This document shows, one piece after another, positions 6,144-8,587 of a stretch of 8,587 nt of DNA (the first letter of the stretch is position 1; each line of letters opens with the position of its first letter). The notes under the pieces are model-generated. The model was not told the origin of the DNA and did no database searches. It worked only from the letters and a program-made list of their open reading frames with translations. Source of the stretch: an uncultured Anaerolineae bacterium (GTDB lineage: Bacteria > Chloroflexota > Anaerolineae > Anaerolineales > UBA11858); the NCBI GenBank assembly GCA_937893815.1, contig CALCSH010000315.1, positions 1 through 8,587 on the forward strand, in the 5' to 3' direction. The position numbers were made by a program, and so were the translations under genes.

Positions 6144-7013
6144 ATGAAAGGCATTATTCTGGCAGGAGGGCGCGGCTCGCGTTTATACCCCCTGACTCTG
6201 GGCTTGAGTAAACAACTGCTCCCAGTCTACAACAAACCCATGGTGTACTACCCGTTATCGATTTTGATGCTGGCGGGCATTCGCGATCTGCTAATCATCA
6301 GCACCCCGGAAGATCAAGCCTCGTTTATGCGCCTTTTGGAGGATGGCAGCCAATGGGGTATGAATTTCAGCTTCGCTGCGCAGGATCAGCCCCGAGGCAT
6401 CGCGGACGCGTTCCTGTTGGGGAAGGAGTTCATCGGAAACGAGACAGTGAGTCTAATCTTGGGGGATAATATTCTGTATGGCGATGGCCTGTGGAAAAAG
6501 ATGATCGACGTGGCTACCCTGACATTGGGGGCGCGCATATTTGCTTATCATGTTCAAGACCCGAAAAGCTATGGCGTGGTTGAGTTTGACGAAAAGTATA
6601 AAGTGATTAGCCTCGAAGAGAAACCGCAATATCCGCGCTCAAGCTATGCCGTGCCGGGACTATATTTTTACGACAATCAAGTTGTTGATATCGCAGCCGC
6701 GCTGGCCCCATCCGCTCGCGGCGAGTTAGAAATTACCGATGTGAACCGTGTTTACCTTGAAAAGAATCAACTTTCCGTATCGGTTTTGGGGCGCGGCGTG
6801 GCATGGCTGGATGCCGGGACACATCCATCATTGATGCAGGCCGCAAATTTCGTTCAATCTGTCGAAGAGCGCCAGGGATTGATGATCTCTTGCCCGGAAG
6901 AAATTGCCTACCGGATGGGTTTTATCGATGCGGCACAAGTGCAGCTTCTGGCGAATTTGATGGCGAATCAATATGGTGAGTACCTGTTGCGTTTGATTGC
7001 AGAAACTTCATAA
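6144..7013 (+). CDS. rfbA: Glucose-1-phosphate thymidylyltransferase RmlA/RfbA
   Basis: Couples dTTP and glucose 1-phosphate to dTDP-glucose and pyrophosphate, the entry step to dTDP-6-deoxysugars including the 3-aminosugar implied by the fdtA/fdtB pair. 289 residues, the normal length of the short RmlA form. The nucleotide-binding loop is GGRGSRLYPLT at 8-18, followed by SKQLLPVYNKPM (22-33) with Lys23, ISTPED (52-57), LGDN (106-109) with the metal-binding Asp108, the sugar-phosphate EEKP (158-161), GELEITDVNR (193-202) and WLDAGTH (221-227). Small departures from the consensus I know are GRGSRL for GSGTRL and GIADAF for GLAQAF (85-90). AAAGGA at 6127-6132 and AGG at 6136-6138 precede the ATG, which directly follows the previous stop. 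RmlB, RmlC and RmlD are not in the window, so the later dTDP-sugar steps must be encoded elsewhere. Confidence 0.96.
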   Translation: MKGIILAGGRGSRLYPLTLGLSKQLLPVYNKPMVYYPLSILMLAGIRDLLIISTPEDQASFMRLLEDGSQWGMNFSFAAQDQPRGIADAFLLGKEFIGNETVSLILGDNILYGDGLWKKMIDVATLTLGARIFAYHVQDPKSYGVVEFDEKYKVISLEEKPQYPRSSYAVPGLYFYDNQVVDIAAALAPSARGELEITDVNRVYLEKNQLSVSVLGRGVAWLDAGTHPSLMQAANFVQSVEERQGLMISCPEEIAYRMGFIDAAQVQLLANLMANQYGEYLLRLIAETS

Positions 7014-7016
7014 GGA
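7012..7016 (+). promoter_or_regulatory. Ribosome binding site deciding a TTG start at 7024
   Basis: AAGGA overlaps the rfbA stop codon and lies seven bases before TTG 7024, an ideal arrangement. The further upstream in-frame TTG at 6997 lies within rfbA with no such site, and the first in-frame ATG (7063) would remove a conserved-looking N-terminal strand. Confidence 0.65.
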
Positions 7017-7023
7017 TCAAGAC

Positions 7024-8016
7024 TTGCCCCTCATAACGCTGATTTTTAGCCGTGACCGCGCCATGCAGTTAGATGCAGTGCTGCGGTCTTTTTTCTTACG
7101 TTGCCTGGATGGTGAACTGGAGCAGGTTTATGTGCTTTACCGCACATCCACCGAGCAGCACGCGCGGCAATATGCGGCGCTGCAAGAAACCTACCCAACA
7201 GTGAACTTTGTGACTCAAGGGGAGTTTCGCCGGGATGTGTTGCGGATTGCCAATCCTTATGGGGGAGGCAGCCTGGCAGAGCGAAGATATACTGCCTTGA
7301 ATGAGCTGATTTCAAACCTGATTTCTCTGGAGCGATTTCCCCTGCGCTATTGGCAAAGTGCCCTGTATCGGTTGCGCACGAAAATACTGGGCCATTTGTT
7401 CCCAACACCGCCGGAGGACAGCCATATCCTTTTTCTTGTGGACGATAATCTATTTGTCAGGGATTTTTCGCTTCGGGAGTCCGCCCAACTGTTGCGCGGC
7501 CATCCCCGAGCGTTGGGCTTCTCGCTGCGCCTGGGGGAAAATACCGCCTATTGCTACGCAATGGATCATGCCCAGGCATTGCCCGAATTTGCTTCGCTGG
7601 GGGCTGGCGTATTAAAATTCGATTGGACAACTTCGGAACTCGATTTTGCCTATCCGTTGGAAATATCAAGTTCAGTGTATCGCTTAAAGGATATTTTTCC
7701 CGTGATTGTCCGACAGCCATTTTCGAATCCCAATGAGCTAGAATATCAACTCGCCGTTTCTGCCGCTCAATATTCCCAACGGATGCCTTTTTTGCTGTGT
7801 CCCGAAAAATCACTCACATTTTGTAACCCGCTGAATTTGGTGCAGAATTTTGCCCCGAATCGAGCCAGCGATGCGATGGAATATTCCAGCGAGCACCTTG
7901 CTGATCTTTTTGACCAGGGATACCGTGTTCAGATTGAAGCGTTTCGCGGTTTTGTTCCCCAAAGTTGTCACCAGGAGGTGGCATTGGAATTTTATAAACC
8001 GGAGGGGCAGATCTGA
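7024..8016 (+). CDS. Putative GT-A-like glycosyltransferase of an uncharacterised family
   Basis: 330 residues from TTG 7024. I do not recognise a named family with certainty. The N terminus, PLITLIFSRDRAMQLDAVLR, resembles the first strand and helix of GT-A glycosyltransferases, where the donor nucleotide binds. A hydrophobic strand ending in FLVDDN puts Asp140-Asp141-Asn142 where a DxD-like metal site would be. Then come FSLRLGENTAYCYAMD (166-181), a Trp at 201, DFAYPLEISSSVYR (207-220) and NPNELEYQL (235-243), which look like the second half of the fold with acceptor-side residues. No membrane helix or signal peptide is visible, so it should act in the cytoplasm. It sits between rfbA and a GT2 gene in the same transcription unit, supporting a role in repeat-unit assembly. 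The start is TTG with AAGGA seven bases upstream. The glycosyltransferase call rests on fold-like pattern and context; the substrate is unknown. Confidence 0.65.
   Translation: MPLITLIFSRDRAMQLDAVLRSFFLRCLDGELEQVYVLYRTSTEQHARQYAALQETYPTVNFVTQGEFRRDVLRIANPYGGGSLAERRYTALNELISNLISLERFPLRYWQSALYRLRTKILGHLFPTPPEDSHILFLVDDNLFVRDFSLRESAQLLRGHPRALGFSLRLGENTAYCYAMDHAQALPEFASLGAGVLKFDWTTSELDFAYPLEISSSVYRLKDIFPVIVRQPFSNPNELEYQLAVSAAQYSQRMPFLLCPEKSLTFCNPLNLVQNFAPNRASDAMEYSSEHLADLFDQGYRVQIEAFRGFVPQSCHQEVALEFYKPEGQI
8001..8007 (+). promoter_or_regulatory. Strong ribosome binding site for the last GT2 gene
   Basis: GGAGGGG lies inside the end of the preceding gene, ten bases before ATG 8018. It is the best Shine-Dalgarno match in the window and supports ATG 8018 as the start of the edge-truncated gene. 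Confidence 0.65.
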
Positions 8017-8017
8017 A

Positions 8018-8587
8018 ATGAAACCCCTTATCAGTATTATGGTGGTTGTAATGGGGGCGGCTGAACATCTGGGGGAAACTCTGGTCAGTTTGCTTCAACA
8101 GACAATCCAGGATTTCGAAATTATCATTGTCGATGGCGGTGTGGCGGAGTCGCCCCGGAAAATGTTGCAGCATTATTCGTCAGAAGATGCGCGCATTAAA
8201 GTGTTTGCTCAGCAAACGCCGGGGATTGCGGCGGCGCGCAACGAGGCCATGAATCTGGCCCAGGGTACATGCTGTGCAGTTACCGATGCGGATGATATTT
8301 CGCTGCCGCATCGGTTGGAGCGACAAACCAACTTCCTGGAGGCACACCCGGAGATTAGTCTCTGTGGGGCATGGATCGAAACTTTTGGGGCAGACCACTC
8401 TCAAATTCGGCAAACACCCGCCAGCGACGCCATGATTCGCTCCCAAATGATGTTTCTGTGCCCCTTTGCCCATTCCACGGTAGTCTGGCGTCGTGAAGAC
8501 GTTGCTCACACCGGGCAAAAATATCGGTTGGAGTCGTCCGAGGATTATGACCTGTACATCTACCGCGAGAGCGGCGGCAAGTGGATT
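8018..8587 (+). CDS. Family 2 glycosyltransferase, N-terminal part (3' end outside window)
   Basis: The frame is open for 190 codons to the right edge. This is the GT-A catalytic domain of an inverting GT2 enzyme, expected to add a sugar to a lipid-linked intermediate in the cytoplasm. Visible elements are the first strand (PLISIMVVVMG, 3-13), the helix ETLVSLLQQTIQDFEIIIVDGG (20-41) with the nucleotide-contacting Asp39, PGIAAARNEAM (68-78), the metal-binding DADD at 90-93 followed by PHRLERQ, HPEISLCGAWI (110-120), and SEDYDLY at 174-180, where the acidic pair is the likely catalytic base region. The usual Pro-Val-Tyr-Asn after the first strand is replaced by VVMGAAEHL, a moderate departure. 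ATG 8018 is one base after the previous stop, with a strong ribosome binding site. Most such enzymes have 250-330 residues, so roughly a third or more is missing. Confidence 0.92.
   Translation, partial: MKPLISIMVVVMGAAEHLGETLVSLLQQTIQDFEIIIVDGGVAESPRKMLQHYSSEDARIKVFAQQTPGIAAARNEAMNLAQGTCCAVTDADDISLPHRLERQTNFLEAHPEISLCGAWIETFGADHSQIRQTPASDAMIRSQMMFLCPFAHSTVVWRREDVAHTGQKYRLESSEDYDLYIYRESGGKWI

Larger units (their letters stand above)
349..8587 (+). other. Apparent single transcription unit for surface-glycan synthesis
   Basis: Nine same-strand genes follow one another with overlaps of 1 base (1107) or 4 bases (2617, 4857), no gap (6144), or gaps of 1, 8, 9 and 10 bases. No hairpin followed by a T-run and no convincing promoter is visible between them. 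Co-transcription is inferred. The true 5' end may lie upstream of the window, since the gene ending at 312 is on the same strand. Confidence 0.7.

Noticed and set aside
6997..7023. Upstream TTG start at 6997 for the GT-A-like gene
   Set aside because: It lies within rfbA without a ribosome binding site, whereas TTG 7024 has AAGGA at ideal distance and starts directly at the first core strand.

Overview
The window is a stretch of a bacterial cell-surface polysaccharide (O-antigen, capsule or exopolysaccharide type) biosynthesis cluster. All ten genes lie on the + strand. Most neighbours overlap by 1-4 bases or are separated by 0-9 bases, so the block reads as one polycistronic unit, cut at both window edges. 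No gene-free stretch exceeds about 40 bases, and I see no RNA gene, mobile element, CRISPR array, terminator or convincing promoter. Host taxonomy is uncertain. Mid-range GC (about 50-56% where counted), TTG starts and the gene mix would fit an environmental bacterium such as Chloroflexota/Anaerolineae, but nothing here is diagnostic.

Layout: (1) 1-312, the AT-rich 3' end of an unrecognised gene. (2) 349-1107, a class I SAM methyltransferase. (3) 1107-1532, a dTDP-6-deoxy-hexose 3,4-ketoisomerase of the FdtA/QdtA family. (4) 1541-2620, a PLP-dependent sugar aminotransferase of the FdtB/QdtB type. (5) 2617-3564, a DPM1/GtrB-like polyprenyl-phosphate glycosyltransferase with two C-terminal membrane helices. 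(6) 3574-4860, a multi-spanning GT87/DUF2029-type GT-C enzyme. (7) 4857-6143, a GT4-like (GT-B) glycosyltransferase with an inserted segment. (8) 6144-7013, RmlA/RfbA glucose-1-phosphate thymidylyltransferase. (9) 7024-8016, a poorly known GT-A-like putative glycosyltransferase. (10) 8018 to the right edge, the N-terminal 190 residues of a GT2 glycosyltransferase.

How they fit together (inference): RmlA makes dTDP-glucose. A 4,6-dehydratase (RmlB), not in the window, would make the 4-keto-6-deoxy sugar. The ketoisomerase moves the keto group to C3 and the aminotransferase installs an amine, giving dTDP-3-amino-3,6-dideoxyhexose (Fuc3N or Qui3N type). The DPM1-like enzyme may load a sugar on undecaprenyl phosphate for use by the GT-C enzyme on the outer face of the membrane. 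The GT4, GT2 and GT-A-like enzymes probably assemble the repeat unit on the cytoplasmic side. The methyltransferase may decorate the aminosugar or another residue. Missing here are RmlB/C/D, the FdtC/QdtC N-acyltransferase, flippase (Wzx/GtrA), polymerase (Wzy) and ABC exporter.

The points most worth following up are the substituted stereocontrol position in the ketoisomerase, the methyltransferase-ketoisomerase-aminotransferase trio without a visible acyltransferase, the coupled GT2/GT-C pair, the insertion and missing Arg in the GT4 enzyme, and the uncharacterised family at 7024-8016.
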